Assembly: GCA_009801085.1 (NCBI GenBank)
Contig: VNWV01000003.1
Coordinates: 992,001 to 1,056,000, forward strand
From: Lasiodiplodia sp. COLG20
Lineage: Eukaryota > Ascomycota > Dothideomycetes > Botryosphaeriales > Botryosphaeriaceae
Reading direction: 5' to 3'
DNA length: 64,000 nt
The notes under the pieces are model-generated. The model had not been told where the DNA came from and ran no database searches. It was given only the letters and a program-made list of their open reading frames with translations. Below are positions 22,914 to 34,050 of the stretch, piece by piece (positions within the stretch are counted from its first letter, which is position 1; the number at the start of each line of letters is the position of its first letter). Position numbers and translations under genes: made by a program.

Positions 22914-24380
22914 ATGGAAAAATTACATAATGGCTCGATGGCGGAATTTGCGATGGAAGTGGATGAGAAGATTTCTGGCACTACAACAACAAGGGGCAGC
23001 TTGGTTCACATCGGAACCCCGAATCGCGACAGCACTTCTGTTGCGTCCCAATCCTCTTCTACCAATGTGACCACTCTCACTCCATGGCTTCCGACACTAT
23101 CTACCGGTTATTCTGATCACCTTCCGGTGCTCAGTGCCGAAGGCGTCAGACGAGTCAGTCGAGACCTCGAAGATGGAGGAAGAATTGCGTGGAGCAAGAT
23201 GCCTAGAATTTATAGCATTTGCTATGCACTAGGAAAGCCAGACTTGACGGAAGTTCTCGATACTGAGGGATTTAGCGATGCTGGTGTTCCATTTTCGCCC
23301 GACGACCTTCGCAAAGTTATGCCAGATCTACGGCTCAGAACCCGCTTCTTTGAAAGCCAAAAAATGGTCCTTAGCAACCCGCATCGTCCGGAACATCGCT
23401 GGGGGGGTCATCAACATTTTCACACCGCAGAAGTTCCATTTATCCACATCCAAACTCTTGGTCGATCAAGATCTGCGAGAGTAGACGTGGTCGAAAGCCT
23501 TTTGACTCAGCATCGATACGTCAGGAAATGCATCATTCGCCGTGGACAGAAGTCTGGGGTCCGCACTGGGCTATTCAATTACGTCAACAATGTTGAAGTA
23601 CTGAAGGAGCTGTCCCATCGTCACATTTCTACGTTCATATGCAGCTATTCCGACGAGTACAAAATTGCAATTCTGACCCAACCGGTCGCAGACTGCACAC
23701 TGGAATCATTTCTAGCTCAAGTACCGTGCCCAGAGGGGGCGCAAGAGCTTTTGCAGTCGTCTTTCGGATGCCTTGCAGGGGCATTAAACTATCTGCGTGG
23801 AAAAGGAATGAAACTCAATCCGATTAGGCCGTCAAATATACTCATCAAGGGTCGAAGCATGTTCTTTACAGATTTCACGGGCCCAAATGACGCGAAACGC
23901 CTCCAATTCAGCGGCAGAAATGATTTTTCGACCCTTGCATACTGCAAGTATTGTGCCCCAGAAGAGGAAGAAGCGGAAAATCCATCGTACCATCTCTGCA
24001 ACATCTGGTCACTGGGTTGTGTATTTCTGGAGATGTGGACAGTAATACAAGGAAGAAATATGGAGCAGCTGTTTGAATTTCTCCTGGAGAATGGTTCAAG
24101 AGATTTGCAGTACTACAAGAACATTGAAGCCGTAGAGAAGTGGCTAAAAGAACTTCAGGCATCTACATTGCCTAACGACCTCGAAGAGACGGACGAAACC
24201 TATGATGGGCCATACAATTGGATCACAGGCATGCTGCTGCGAGATCCCGTCCTTCGCACACGCGACACGGAGTCGCTCCTCAGAACCATCTGCAAAGCCG
24301 GAGCTACGTATACATCACAGTGCTGTTTCCACCAAAACTCGGCCTTATTCTCAAAAGCGCCTTCAGCGCCCCACCCGTAG
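22914..24380 (+). CDS. Protein-kinase-like protein, probable pseudokinase, 488 aa
   Basis: Single open frame of 488 codons. Residues 1 to about 200 carry Ser/Thr-rich and unassigned sequence. From about 205 a kinase-like fold is visible: VRKCIIRRG in place of the VAIK strand, EVLKELSHRHISTFICSYSD (alphaC/beta4), LTQPVADCTLESFL (hinge), LNPIRPSNILI where active kinases have HxDxKPxN, FTDFTGPND in place of DFG, then CAPE and NIWSLGCVFLEMW, which match the APE and helix F signatures. The catalytic-loop Asp is replaced (Pro/Ile at that place) and DFG reads DFT, so catalysis is unlikely; a scaffold or regulatory role is inferred. Start chosen at the first in-frame ATG; ATGs at 22938 and 22953 are alternatives. 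The gene ends 33 bp from the convergent transporter gene. Fungal kinase-like proteins of this kind are often associated with effector-like or stress loci, but nothing here proves that. Confidence 0.7.
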   Translation: MEKLHNGSMAEFAMEVDEKISGTTTTRGSLVHIGTPNRDSTSVASQSSSTNVTTLTPWLPTLSTGYSDHLPVLSAEGVRRVSRDLEDGGRIAWSKMPRIYSICYALGKPDLTEVLDTEGFSDAGVPFSPDDLRKVMPDLRLRTRFFESQKMVLSNPHRPEHRWGGHQHFHTAEVPFIHIQTLGRSRSARVDVVESLLTQHRYVRKCIIRRGQKSGVRTGLFNYVNNVEVLKELSHRHISTFICSYSDEYKIAILTQPVADCTLESFLAQVPCPEGAQELLQSSFGCLAGALNYLRGKGMKLNPIRPSNILIKGRSMFFTDFTGPNDAKRLQFSGRNDFSTLAYCKYCAPEEEEAENPSYHLCNIWSLGCVFLEMWTVIQGRNMEQLFEFLLENGSRDLQYYKNIEAVEKWLKELQASTLPNDLEETDETYDGPYNWITGMLLRDPVLRTRDTESLLRTICKAGATYTSQCCFHQNSALFSKAPSAPHP

Positions 24381-24413
24381 CATCCAAATAGAAACGCAAC
24401 GCAACGTCCTCAC

Positions 24414-26484
24414 TCACCCAGCACAATACGTACTCCTCCCCCTCAACCACTCTCCCCTTTTCCACAACCCCCACGGCGCCACCACCCCCAACACCGCACT
24501 CACCCCCGCGAGCACCGTATTCCCCCACCCCAACCCCAGCACCTCGTACATCCTTGGCGCAAACAGCGGGAAACTGAAGCCCGCCATCGTGCGCAGGAAC
24601 GCCGCCGCGCCCGTCGCGCTCGCGGCGTAGCGCGTGTACGCGTCGACGACGTACGCCTGCGCGCACTGGAAGCCGATGATCAGCCCGCACGCGAAGACGC
24701 AGGCGCCGATGTTGGGCACGATCCAGTGCGTGTGGTAGTGCGCGGACCAGCCGTACGTGGCGAGGCCGACGGGGACGAGGAGGCCGCCGGGGAGCATCAA
24801 TGGGACGCGGAATTCGGGGCGGCCGGGGGAGGAGTAGTGGTTTTTGAGGTAGATGTAGATCTGTGGGGGGCAGGGGGGTTAGCTGGGTTGGGGGAGGGGA
24901 AAGGGGGGGAGAAAGAGGCGTACGCGGTCGTTGATGGGGGCGCAGATCTGAAGGCCGAGCACGAAGCCGAGGCCCAGCGAGAGGTAGTTCAGGGAGGACA
25001 TGGTGAGGGACATGTCGTATTCGTCTTCGAAGACGAGGGCGAAGGTGGAGAGGCTGGTGTTGGGGTTTGGTTGGTTAGCGGGATGCTGGCGGATGCGGGG
25101 GAGGGGAGGGGAGGGGAGAGGAAGGGCGTAGTGGCTTACACGAGGTACATGACGCCGTAGAGGTAGGCGCGGTAGAGGGCCATGACTTGGATGGCGGGCT
25201 GGGTGCCGAGCATGATGAAGGGGCGGACGAGGTTCTTTCGCAGGATTTTGCCGAAGCTGTGGTCCGGGTTCTGCCATTTTGTCCGTAGGTTATGGTTCCC
25301 TGTCTGTTTGCGGAGCTTCTTTACTTTTTTCGCGAGGATGGCGGGGGCGTATGTCTCCGGCAGCCATATGGTGGCAAGGATCTGGACGATGACATCGGCA
25401 ATTGACACAGACCAGAAGACCCATCTCTATGGTTTGATTAGTAAGACAGACCTTGATCACAACCAGGAACCATTTACCCAGGTAGTGTGCTCAGTCACCA
25501 AGCCACCGACTATGAAGTGCAAGAGTCAGCGTTTGGCGTATATACAGTATTTCAGCCTCAGGGAGCCTACGTACCAATTGGTCCTATTGCCGGGCCAATG
25601 AATGGTGCAAGGCTGTAGACGGCAAGGGCTTTGCCTCGCTCTTCAGCTCTGAAGCAGTCGCTGAGTACGCCGCCACCCAACTGTGATCGGTCATTATGGA
25701 TGCTGAATGACGAATATCTGTGGTGTATTCTTACCGCTTGCGGAGCACTACCCCCGAGTCCACTGAGGAATCTGAACGCCAGCATCTGTTGCTTTGTCTG
25801 TGCAAACCCGCAGACAGTATTGAAAACTAGGTAAAGCATGTTGGACGCTTGCAAAATGACAACTCGACCAAAAATCTCAGAGAGTGGGCCGAGCACGAAC
25901 GGTCCTATGGCGTACGCTAGAAGGAATATGGACATAACGAAGGCTTGCTCGAGCTCGGACTCTATGTTGAACTCGTCTCCGATAACCTCTAAAGAAGGGG
26001 CAATCATGGTGGAGGAGACTGGAGAGATGAAGGTAAATGAAGAAACGAGAAGTATTGCCGTCCACTTCTTTCCTTTGCTCCAGTTCAGTGGGTTCATGGG
26101 ATCTTCGTCGTCTTCCCACGTGACCTGTTACACCCAATCAGAGATGCTGGCTCTGATAATTATTGTTCAGTGGCTTACGATGTTGGGGTCATCCTCATCT
26201 TCGTGATCTAGTGTAGGATGAAGAGCGTCGGAAGAATTATTTCTTCCTTCCTCAATGCTATGATGGACTTGATCCGGCAAGTGAAGCTCTGACGGAGGGC
26301 TTGCAGGATCTCTATCGGCGAATGACCGATACGTTGACACATCTTCCCACCAACGTTGCTCACGTTGGCTCATCATGGGAGAGAAGTGTAGACTTGGGAG
26401 CTGGTATAACGAAGGAGACTCCTCCTTGTCGGTGGAGCGAGATCTGCCAAAAGAAGACCTGATCTTTTCGAAATAGTACGACAT
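24414..26484 (-). CDS. MFS drug:H+ antiporter-type transporter (DHA1), 565 aa, seven exons
   Basis: Exons 26484-26179, 26124-25735, 25680-25575, 25509-25478, 25426-25140, 25053-24924 and 24860-24414; every junction keeps frame and uses GT..AG. The cytosolic N-terminus (about 115 residues, acidic) leads into WEDDEDPMNPLNWSKGKKW, the hallmark entry to fungal DHA1 transporters. Twelve membrane segments can be followed. GPLSEIFGR is motif A in the loop between TM2 and TM3, FRFLSGLGGSAPQA covers TM4, [23 protein letters not shown] covers TM5 and its loop, ETYAPAILAKK starts the central loop, and SSPGRPEFRVPLMLPGG precedes TM9. It should export small organic compounds in exchange for protons at the plasma membrane. 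Substrate unknown; no biosynthetic gene is directly adjacent, so a general resistance role is as likely as a cluster exporter. Exon 4 is only 32 nt. Confidence 0.9.
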
Positions 26485-28133
26485 GATGGTGCGCGCGCAA
26501 CAGCGAATGATGGGTAACGAGAGACTGTGATCTTGGCCAGCAGGGAGACGCCCCTGTCGTGATGGGCAAAGCTTTTATGTCTTCTCAATCACAAGGCCTC
26601 TGCCGAATTCCGTACTGTGTCGTGTGTGACTCGGGAGATACGGCAAGAGTTGGCAGTGGCATGGCAAAAATAGCAGCGTGTACAGCCTCACGGAGCTGCG
26701 GCTGGAAGTTCGGCCTCGGAGGCACGGCATGCATGGGAGGATGCGAGGGAAAAGATTGGCTTCGATGCTTGGCGAAGAGCGTGGCCGTGAGGTGATACAG
26801 TTTCAGCCTATCACAAGCGCGCCAATGGCCAAGATCAAGCTTGGTATTTCTTTGCCCGATGATCTGTTTCACAGCCTATCTGTGCTCCGCCTTGTGGCCG
26901 CAAGGCGGATCTCATTCTCCATGCCTGGCAGGAGGATAAGCGGTACGCGACGCATTTACGAGCGGATGACGACGCTGGGCGCAGGTATGCAAGGATGTTC
27001 GGGGTCCGGCACGTGATCGGCAGCCTTATGGCCAGAATTGTCGGTGGTGTTGATGCGGGGCTACACAATCATGACGCACTTATGAAGGGAGATCAAAATT
27101 ACGGCCAGTGCTATTGGCTTTTACGAGCCATGGAATACCCTGTAAAAATTATAATAGAGAGTGGCGTGGAAATAAGGGTCGATTGTAGTCGGTGTGCGGG
27201 TGCGCTAAAGTGGTCGCCCAAAAGGGCGGAAAAAGGGAAACGAGCCTTGGGCTGTCACCACGACATGCTGTGCATGCATCTACTAGGGCTTTCTTACGCG
27301 TCAGTCGACTGCGGCTATCTATCTGTTCTGCCGTGTCAAGCGTGCTGTCTCGGCGTGTGATTGGACGATGGCTGTGCAGGGTGTGGCTGTGTAAACCCAC
27401 TACTGCAACCCGCTCGCGTGCCGTTTTGCCAGATTGTCTGCGGGGCCCCAGGAACTAGCTGCAACAAGGCGACGGGTGCCTGCTTCTGGAAAATTTAGGT
27501 ACCGACATGTTTCATGTGCCTTTCTAAAGATATCACGCCGGGACCTCAGCCCCCCGCTAGCCCGCCTGCTAACCAGGCACACAACTGCGTCAGTGGACCC
27601 ATGCCATCTCGACTTGAAAGATCACGGAACTTGCGAGTCATAGTCGAGCCTCAAGAACGCGTAAGACTCTTGGACGTCGTTCTCGCCTGCAGTGGACCCT
27701 GTGATACCACGGCCAGCTCGTTCTCGGGGCGAAAAGTGTATCGATTGACATAGGCCAAGTCGATCAGTCCCTAGTAGATCCCATGTTTAGCAACAGATCA
27801 TGAGGTTTCTCAGGCACAGCCTCCGGCTTCCAGACCTCTCTCCGAATTCGGTGCCGGTGAGGATGATGGAAAGCGCGGCATCAGGATTTGCTGCCACAGG
27901 TTTTCGTCCTGCCACCTTGAAGGCCCGCTTGAAGATGCAGAGATTGAGAAGGTGATCTATGTGTAGCTCGAGGTTACGAGGGCGATATAAAAGACGCCTC
28001 AGGGACGCTATCCCCACCAAAAAACACCATCCCTTCGTTTACCAAAGATTTCGAACATTCAACAAACTCTATACTCACTTCTACGCATCACCACTTTCCC
28101 CTTGATAGCCCCTCGTTACCTTTCATTCAAACC
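26485..28133. other. Divergent intergenic region
   Basis: About 1.65 kb between the minus-strand transporter and the plus-strand glycerate kinase. Frames are short and motif-free. The right end contains a clear TATA element and a CT-rich leader for the kinase gene. Confidence 0.5.
27986..27993 (+). promoter_or_regulatory. TATA box of the glycerate kinase gene
   Basis: TATAAAAG, 140-150 nt upstream of the ATGs at 28134/28140, followed by a C/T-rich leader with few G residues, which is typical of well-expressed fungal genes. Confidence 0.5.
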
Positions 28134-29498
28134 GTGACAATGCAACCCCTCCTCCGAACCAACCTAGCCCCTCGCTCCAATCACAGGCGTCCCGCGCCAG
28201 TCAACCAACCCCCTTCCACCCCCCTGAAAATCCTCATTGCCCCCTCCGGCTTCAAAGGGAGCCTGAGCCCACACGAAGTCGCCGATTGCATCGAGACCGG
28301 CATCCGGCGCGTCATTCCTTCCGCCGCAGCCGCCGTGGTGCGTAAAGTACCCCTCGCCGACGGCGGCGAGGGCTTCGCGCAGGCCCTGGTCGCCGCCACG
28401 AAGGGTGAGCTGCGGTCCCTCACTGTGACTGGGCCCACCGGAGAGCTTGTCCGCTCGCACTACGGTATCCTAGGCACCGGCAGAAAGGATAGCGTGCTTC
28501 TCGCCGATACCACCGATGTTAGCATCGTCTCCAGCCCCACCACTACTGCAACCCTCAGCACCACTGGCGGCAACAGCGCCGGCGGCAAAACTGCCGTCAT
28601 TGAAATGGCCACCGCCGCTGGCCTCTCGCTCGTCCCACCCTCCGCGCGTGACCCAACCGTCACTACGACTTACGGCGTCGGCCAGCTGATCTCTGCCGCC
28701 CTCGACGACAGTGCCATATCACGCATCCTCGTCGGCTGCGGCGACTCAGGCACCAGCGACGGCGGCGCAGGCATGCTGCAGGCCCTGGGCGCAAAACTCC
28801 TCGATGCCGCCGGACGAGAGCTGCCGCACGCTTCAGGCGGCGCGGCGCTCGTGCGGCTGGCCAGCATCGACTTGAGCGGGCTGCATCCGCGGTTGAGGGA
28901 CGGAGGTGTGCGGATCGAAGTGGCGTGCAACTGGCGCAACGTGCTGTGCGGGCCCGCCGGTGTAGCGCGCGTGTACGGCCCGCAGAAGGGCGCGAGCGAA
29001 GCGCAAGTCGAGCTTCTCTCCGCTGCGCTGGACAACTTCGCTGGCATCATCGAGCGTCAGCTGGGATACGACGACGTCGCCCACACGCCGGGCGGCGGGG
29101 CATCAGGCGGGCTGGGCGCCGGGCTCCTCGTGCTGGGCGCGGCGCTGCGGCCGCGGTACGAGGCGGTGATGGAGTGGTTCGCCATCGGCGACCTGTTCGC
29201 CGACTGCACGCTCGTCTTCACGGCCGAGGGCGGCATCGACGGGCAGACGCCGCAGGGGAAGATCCCGGCTGAGGTGGCGGGGCGGGCCAAGGCGTACGGC
29301 ATCCCGGTCATTGCGCTGGCGGGCACGGTGGGCAAGGGCGCGGATGTGAATTACGGCGCCGGGATTGATGCGTATACGTCGATTTTGCAGAGGCCGGGGT
29401 CGTTGGATGAGGCGGTGGCGCAGGCGGAGGAGTTGCTGGTTGATGCGGCCGAGGGCGCGATGAGGACGGTGTTGGTGGGGTTGGCGATGAGGGTTTGA
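28134..29498 (+). CDS. Glycerate kinase (GlxK/GarK family), 454 aa
   Basis: Intronless, 454 codons. It should phosphorylate D-glycerate with ATP (2-phosphoglycerate for the bacterial GlxK/GarK type), feeding photorespiratory-like or glyoxylate carbon into glycolysis. After a 30-residue Pro-rich leader the family starts: KILIAPSGFKGSLSP (about 32-46), LADGGEGFAQAL, EMATAAGLSLVP, YGVGQLI, ILVGCGDSGTSDGGAGML, GPAGVARVYGPQKGA, GGGASGGLGAGLL, FTAEGGIDGQT, PVIALAGTVG and the C-terminal YTSILQRPGSLDEA, where such enzymes have the SI..GP loop. All signatures are intact. Two in-frame ATGs lie at 28134 and 28140; the second has the better context (GACAATGC). The leader has some mitochondrial-presequence character (Arg-rich, no acidic residues), but the case is weak. 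No introns and high GC suggest either strong codon bias or old transfer from bacteria. Confidence 0.9.
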   Translation: MTMQPLLRTNLAPRSNHRRPAPVNQPPSTPLKILIAPSGFKGSLSPHEVADCIETGIRRVIPSAAAAVVRKVPLADGGEGFAQALVAATKGELRSLTVTGPTGELVRSHYGILGTGRKDSVLLADTTDVSIVSSPTTTATLSTTGGNSAGGKTAVIEMATAAGLSLVPPSARDPTVTTTYGVGQLISAALDDSAISRILVGCGDSGTSDGGAGMLQALGAKLLDAAGRELPHASGGAALVRLASIDLSGLHPRLRDGGVRIEVACNWRNVLCGPAGVARVYGPQKGASEAQVELLSAALDNFAGIIERQLGYDDVAHTPGGGASGGLGAGLLVLGAALRPRYEAVMEWFAIGDLFADCTLVFTAEGGIDGQTPQGKIPAEVAGRAKAYGIPVIALAGTVGKGADVNYGAGIDAYTSILQRPGSLDEAVAQAEELLVDAAEGAMRTVLVGLAMRV

Positions 29499-30715
29499 TG
29501 ATGATGGAATGACTGGATGCTTCTTTCTTTTGTCAAGCGTGATATCCATACGTTCCTTGGCCAGTCAGTTTAACGGAAATCGATTTTCGAATAAAACCAC
29601 ATCTGCATAATTTGGTGCACAGACTCCGTTTATGCTCCTCTCCTTTCCCCTCTAATCAGTAGTGAGGTTTTAGGCCAAGCCTTTAAATGCCGCAATTTTG
29701 GGTATTCCGATGGTTGGTAAAAGAGTAACTTGAGCATCAGTCACTTTTCTGGCTGTCTAACATCATAGTCAGTTCGGGCGTAATCAGATTTGAGCACAAG
29801 GCTCCCATAGAATTCCGTTCAAACCTGAAACTGTCGGCCGAGCCCCAAGATTCTTGGTATCCGAGAAAAAGTTTGAAGATTGGTGGGGTGAGTCTGGGCA
29901 ACGTTGAAAATAGCTGCGGCACGTGCTTGCGGAGGATCGGAAGCGAAACCCACTTCGGTGACGCCATGAACATCTTCAGCTACGCCAGACTCACCGCCAC
30001 ACGAGAAGGACACTTATCTCTCTCCAAGAGCTGAGGTGGTACGATTCGGCTGAACGGAGGCCTGGGCAAGTCAGGCACTGCCACTTCACAGCCGCTTCCT
30101 CCCGCTATCAGCTCCAAGACCCGACAAGCCCTGCTTTGTTTCTCGGCAGCTGTGCACGACTCAGGAACGATCGTATGTTCCTCTCTACTGGAACAGTCCC
30201 AGCGACCAGGTAACTCTAGGTGAAACAGGCCGAGCCCTCCCGCATGATCAACCAATCCCTGAACAGAACGTGGCCTTGATTTAGGCTGCAACTAAATATA
30301 TCACTTGCGTGATTATCCAGGGCTCTTCAGGTCCGATTTATGAAGAATCGCGATGAAACGCGTGTGTACGTGCATTTCGTCAGGTAGTAGTCGAGGAAAA
30401 ATCGACACTGTCCCGCACGTATAGCATCAACACACAATTATGAACTGATATGAACTCAGAGATCAAATACGACGGAGGATGCCTCTGCACTCGATTTTTA
30501 TTTATTCTTTCAGTACGACCGCCTTATAGAAGATATTTGTCGCTAATTGATGTGCGTGTATACATGCAGTTTCACTCCGGACATTCCCGCAGGAATCAAA
30601 CCAGAACCACAAACGCCCTATACGAATATTTCGCGAATCATAAATTCCATTCCTTTCTATCACATATACCAACTTCCCAAACCACCGCAGAAAAAAAAAA
30701 ACCCTCTACCTCCCC
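29499..30715. other. Convergent intergenic region
   Basis: About 1.2 kb between two converging genes. Minus-strand frames at 29737-30291 have ordinary amino-acid composition but no motif and no consistent splicing; I do not call them. Nothing else seen. Confidence 0.45.
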
Positions 30716-32386
30716 CTACCGCTTCACGGGCACCCCCCTTGCACTCTCCCCCGCCAACTCCACATACGTATCCCCAGCCTGCAACTCATGTATCTGATTC
30801 GGCTCCGCCTCCATCTCATGCCTCGACCTTGCCGGGCTCCCGTCCCTCCCCCCCTCCTTCCCTCCCACACCCGGCCGCGCCCCCAGCCCATTCACCGGCA
30901 AATGCGCCACGCTCTCATACACCGGCGGCGTGTCCGCCTTGTCCCTCTTATCACCCCCATTCTCCGCACTTGTCGCAGCAGCGGCAGCGGCGGCGCGCCG
31001 TGCTTCTTGCCGCCGCCGGTCGCGCGATCGCCAGAAGTAGAAACCGGCGGCCGCGCCGGCGAGCAGGGCGGCGATGGCGACGCCGACGCCGATGCCGGCT
31101 TTGGCGCCGGTGGAGAGGGAGGAGGAGGAGGAGGAGGAAGAGGAGGAAGAAGAGGGGGAAGAAGAGGAGGTGGTGTTGCCGGTGTCGCAGGTGAGGGATT
31201 TGATGACATTTTGGGACTTGTATTGTTCCAGCGGCGCGCAGTCGAAGTCGGTCGCCGAGGTGTGGAGTTCGAATTGTTGGACGTCTTGGAGGTCGGGGAA
31301 GGATACGCTGTGGGGGGTGGGTTAGCTGGGTGTACGCGGGGAAGGGTGGGGGGACAAGGGGATGGGGGGGAAGGACGGACCTGGTGAAAGAACCTTCGAG
31401 CACGATGGCTTCGTTCGTCTGCTGCAGCTTGTCCATGGTCAGCGTGTCGACGCGGCTGTTGTTCTGCAGCGTCAGCCCGCCCGTGCGGACGAGCGCCGGG
31501 AACGCGACGTCGACGAGCCCCTGGTTGTCCTGCAGGAAGACGCCGTAGGTGGTGCTGTTGCCGACGTCGGTCAGCTTGGGCGCGCTGAACTTCTGGAACG
31601 TGTTGGCGCGCAGCACCAGCTCGTAGCACTCCGTCAGCTCTGGCAGCTCGACGGCCGACAGGTTGGACAGGTCGATGTGCTGCGCCGTCTCCAGGTTCGG
31701 GAACGAGGCGGAGAGGCCCGGCGCGTTGAACTCGATTGTGATTTTGCCTTGCGTGCTTGCCCGCGTGGAGGTCATGGAGAAGTTGAGGCTGCCGGCGAGG
31801 TTTTTGTTGTACGTGATGTTCAGGCCGTCCGTTGTTCCGGTTGGATCAATGCCTTCGAGCGTCTGGAGGCCGGTGCCGCTGACGGTGACTCGCGGGCATC
31901 TTCCAAGAGTTGCGGGAAAGGACAGTTGGGACAGCCCTGGAAGGTCTTCCAACCGGATCTGATTGCTGATTGATGTTAAGTTGGGGAAGTCCAATGTGTC
32001 CAGGCTTTCGAGGTCTATGAGGTATATGTAGCCGTCCACTTGCTCCAGATCGCGCGCCGATAGCTCGCTCAGTTCTGCCGCACCCTCGGCCACCAGACTG
32101 CCGTCGAGAGCTTCGAGTCCATCGAGGGATATCGTGCCAGTTGCAGACGGAGATACTGTAATGTCACCTGTGAAGGTTGCGCAGGATGCTATCGCAGTTG
32201 CATCGGCAGCATTGTTGATGGTTGTGGCCGATGTTGAGCATGATGCGCTTTCTGTATTTCACATGGTGATCAGTGGACGAAAGCTTGGTGGGAGATCGCT
32301 ACTTATCATGACCTACGTGCAGATACTAGAGATTGAAAGATGCAAGCAGCAACTAATGCTTCACCTGAAACTCGATATTGCAACAT
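30716..32386 (-). CDS. Ecm33/Sps2-like receptor-L-domain surface protein with TM anchor, 510 aa
   Basis: Three exons: 32386-32317, 32251-31381 and 31307-30716 (introns of 65 and 73 nt; phases 1 and 2 join correctly). Exon 1 encodes a signal peptide (MLQYRVSGEALVAACIF..VSA). The ectodomain repeats short beta-helix units (GTISLDGLEALDGSLV, LDTLDFPNLTSIS, LSQLSFPATLG, VELPELTECYELVL, VSFPDLQDVQQFEL) as in fungal Ecm33-type proteins needed for wall integrity. It then has a Cys pair, a poly-Ser linker coded by a CTC/CCT-type microsatellite (about 31117-31170 on the plus strand), a transmembrane helix (AGIGVGVAIAALLAGAAAG), a basic stop-transfer (RSRDRRRQEARR) and a cytosolic tail of about 90 residues. 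Ecm33 itself ends in a GPI signal; this protein is instead predicted single-pass. It is divergently arranged with the Cys-rich membrane protein gene, sharing a promoter of about 580 bp. Confidence 0.82.
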
Positions 32387-32963
32387 GATGTTGCCTCGTT
32401 GAGCTGAAACAGTCACAGATGCTTGAGGGAGTGGAAAGGCTGCCAGGCAATTAGAATTTAGCAAGGCTAGAATTACGAGGCCGCGTCAGGTCATGTCAGC
32501 AAGGCGCGGGCCAGATTCCGCTCAGCCGCATTAGAAGAGGAGTAAGGAGTATCACTGCATGATGATGGTGTGCGGCTTGCACTTTGGGCGACGGGAAGCT
32601 ATGTGAAAGGCGGAAATGGGTAATCGCCGCTGCGCCCGGCTGACTAGAGGAAGAAGCTCCAACGGAGTTGTGACCAATTGGTGGCGGCCTGCAGAACCGA
32701 AGGATCCCAAAACGGCCCCCAACATGCTCGCCTCTTGCGCCCTAATTCGACAATTGCAGCTGCACCGCAGGAGCCGAGCCTCGCAACCCTTGGCACCCGG
32801 CAAAAGAACGTGCAGCAAAAGGCACTAAGGCAGAAGCCACGCATCCGGCCACCCTTCACATGGCTTCGCCAGCCGTGTTGGCTCTGGACTGGCATCCGCG
32901 CTTCTTGTTATCTTTCCCGTTGCATGCTGCCTCCACGATACTTTCCTTCAAATCGCATTCGCA
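32387..32963. promoter_or_regulatory. Shared divergent promoter region
   Basis: 577 bp between two cell-surface protein genes transcribed away from each other. No coding signal. Co-regulation is inferred from geometry only; I see no unambiguous binding site. Confidence 0.4.
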
Positions 32964-34050
32964 ATGTCTAATTACAGCTGTCCAAATGCGAATCCAGATG
33001 CTCGGCAAGCCTGCGCTGGCGGCTCAAAGTTCGTCGGGTGCTGCATGCGCGATGCTTGCAACTTGGGATGCGACGCCGACAACCTCATCCCCGCGACCTT
33101 CAACACCGACTTCGCCGGCTCAGTACCACCGCTAGAGTGCGAGGATGCAGGCGCGGAATTCTACAGCTGCGACAACACAAGTCCGCCATTTCTGGGATGC
33201 TGCAAATCAGACGCATGCGGCCAACAGTCGGGATGTCCGACCGATCAGTTGAGCGGCGCAAAGTTGGGTAGTGACGATGCGGCGGCCACGGCATTTTACT
33301 CTCCTACTGGAGCTGCTTCTGCAACCGCATCTGCAACTTCGAGCCCAAAAAAATCGAGTTCGAATGGTGCGATTATCGGCGGTGCAGTGGGCGGGGTTGT
33401 TGCGGTTGCGCTTGTGATTGCGCTGGCCTTCTTCATCTGGCGGAGCAGGCGGCGAAGTCGCGACAAGGCTGAGGAGATCGCATTAAAGAATACTCCTCGT
33501 CCAACTAACCAGAATGGCTATGATAAGCCTGCGGGACCAACAGAACTTTCAGCATCGAAATCAGTGAGCATAAGAGGTAAATCATTGTCCCCAATCTTTA
33601 AAGTGATCCGTACTGAACAATGCAGGATCCACTGCCTCTCCGCCGCCGCAATACTCAGCATTTGAGCAACGAGGACCCATCTTTGAGCTTGATAGCCAGC
33701 AAGAACATGTCGCCAGGCCAGTTGAGCTCGACGGAAGTAGCACAACATCGTCACCGAAATCGTCCCCGGGCACCAAAAGCACTCGGAGATTCGCCAGTCA
33801 CAGGCTATCGCCTCTCCGCAATAGACGTCCCGAGTCTCTGAACTCCACTTCGGGATCCCCAAGGATCTCCCCGCAGTCTTCAACCTTTCCGACCTTCGAC
33901 AATGATGACGATCGTTACTCGCGTGTGTCTTCTCTTTCTCCCCGATCACCGCGGTTCCCGAGCTCGCCTGATCCAGACGTAGGAAGACCGTCTCCGACCT
34001 TTCCAGATCCCATCATTGAAGAAGAGCCACGACGCTCGCAAAACTATTGA
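32964..34050 (+). CDS. Cys-rich single-pass membrane protein with two GCC repeats, 345 aa
   Basis: Two exons, 32964-33576 and 33626-34050, with a 49-nt intron (GTAAAT..TGCAG, phase 1). The N-terminal 95 residues hold two related Cys modules: SKFVGCCMRDACNLGCDADNL and PPFLGCCKSDACGQQSGCP, each preceded by another Cys pair. This tandem GCC module recurs in fungal membrane proteins of unknown function. A Ser/Ala/Thr linker follows, then a transmembrane helix (GAIIGGAVGGVVAVALVIALAFFIW), a basic stop-transfer (RSRRRSRDK) and a Ser/Pro-rich cytosolic tail of about 150 residues with many SP sites (possible kinase targets) ending RRSQNY. There is no cleavable signal peptide, so membrane insertion with the N-terminus outside is inferred. 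It could be a surface sensor akin to WSC/Mid2 proteins, but no such domain is recognisable. Function unknown. Confidence 0.75.

Noticed and set aside
29737..30291. Two minus-strand frames with ordinary composition
   Set aside because: No recognisable motif, no credible intron joining them and no start context; possibly an old relic, but not supportable.
31074..31325. Poly-Glu plus-strand frame
   Set aside because: Antisense reading of the poly-Ser linker microsatellite of the Ecm33-like gene.
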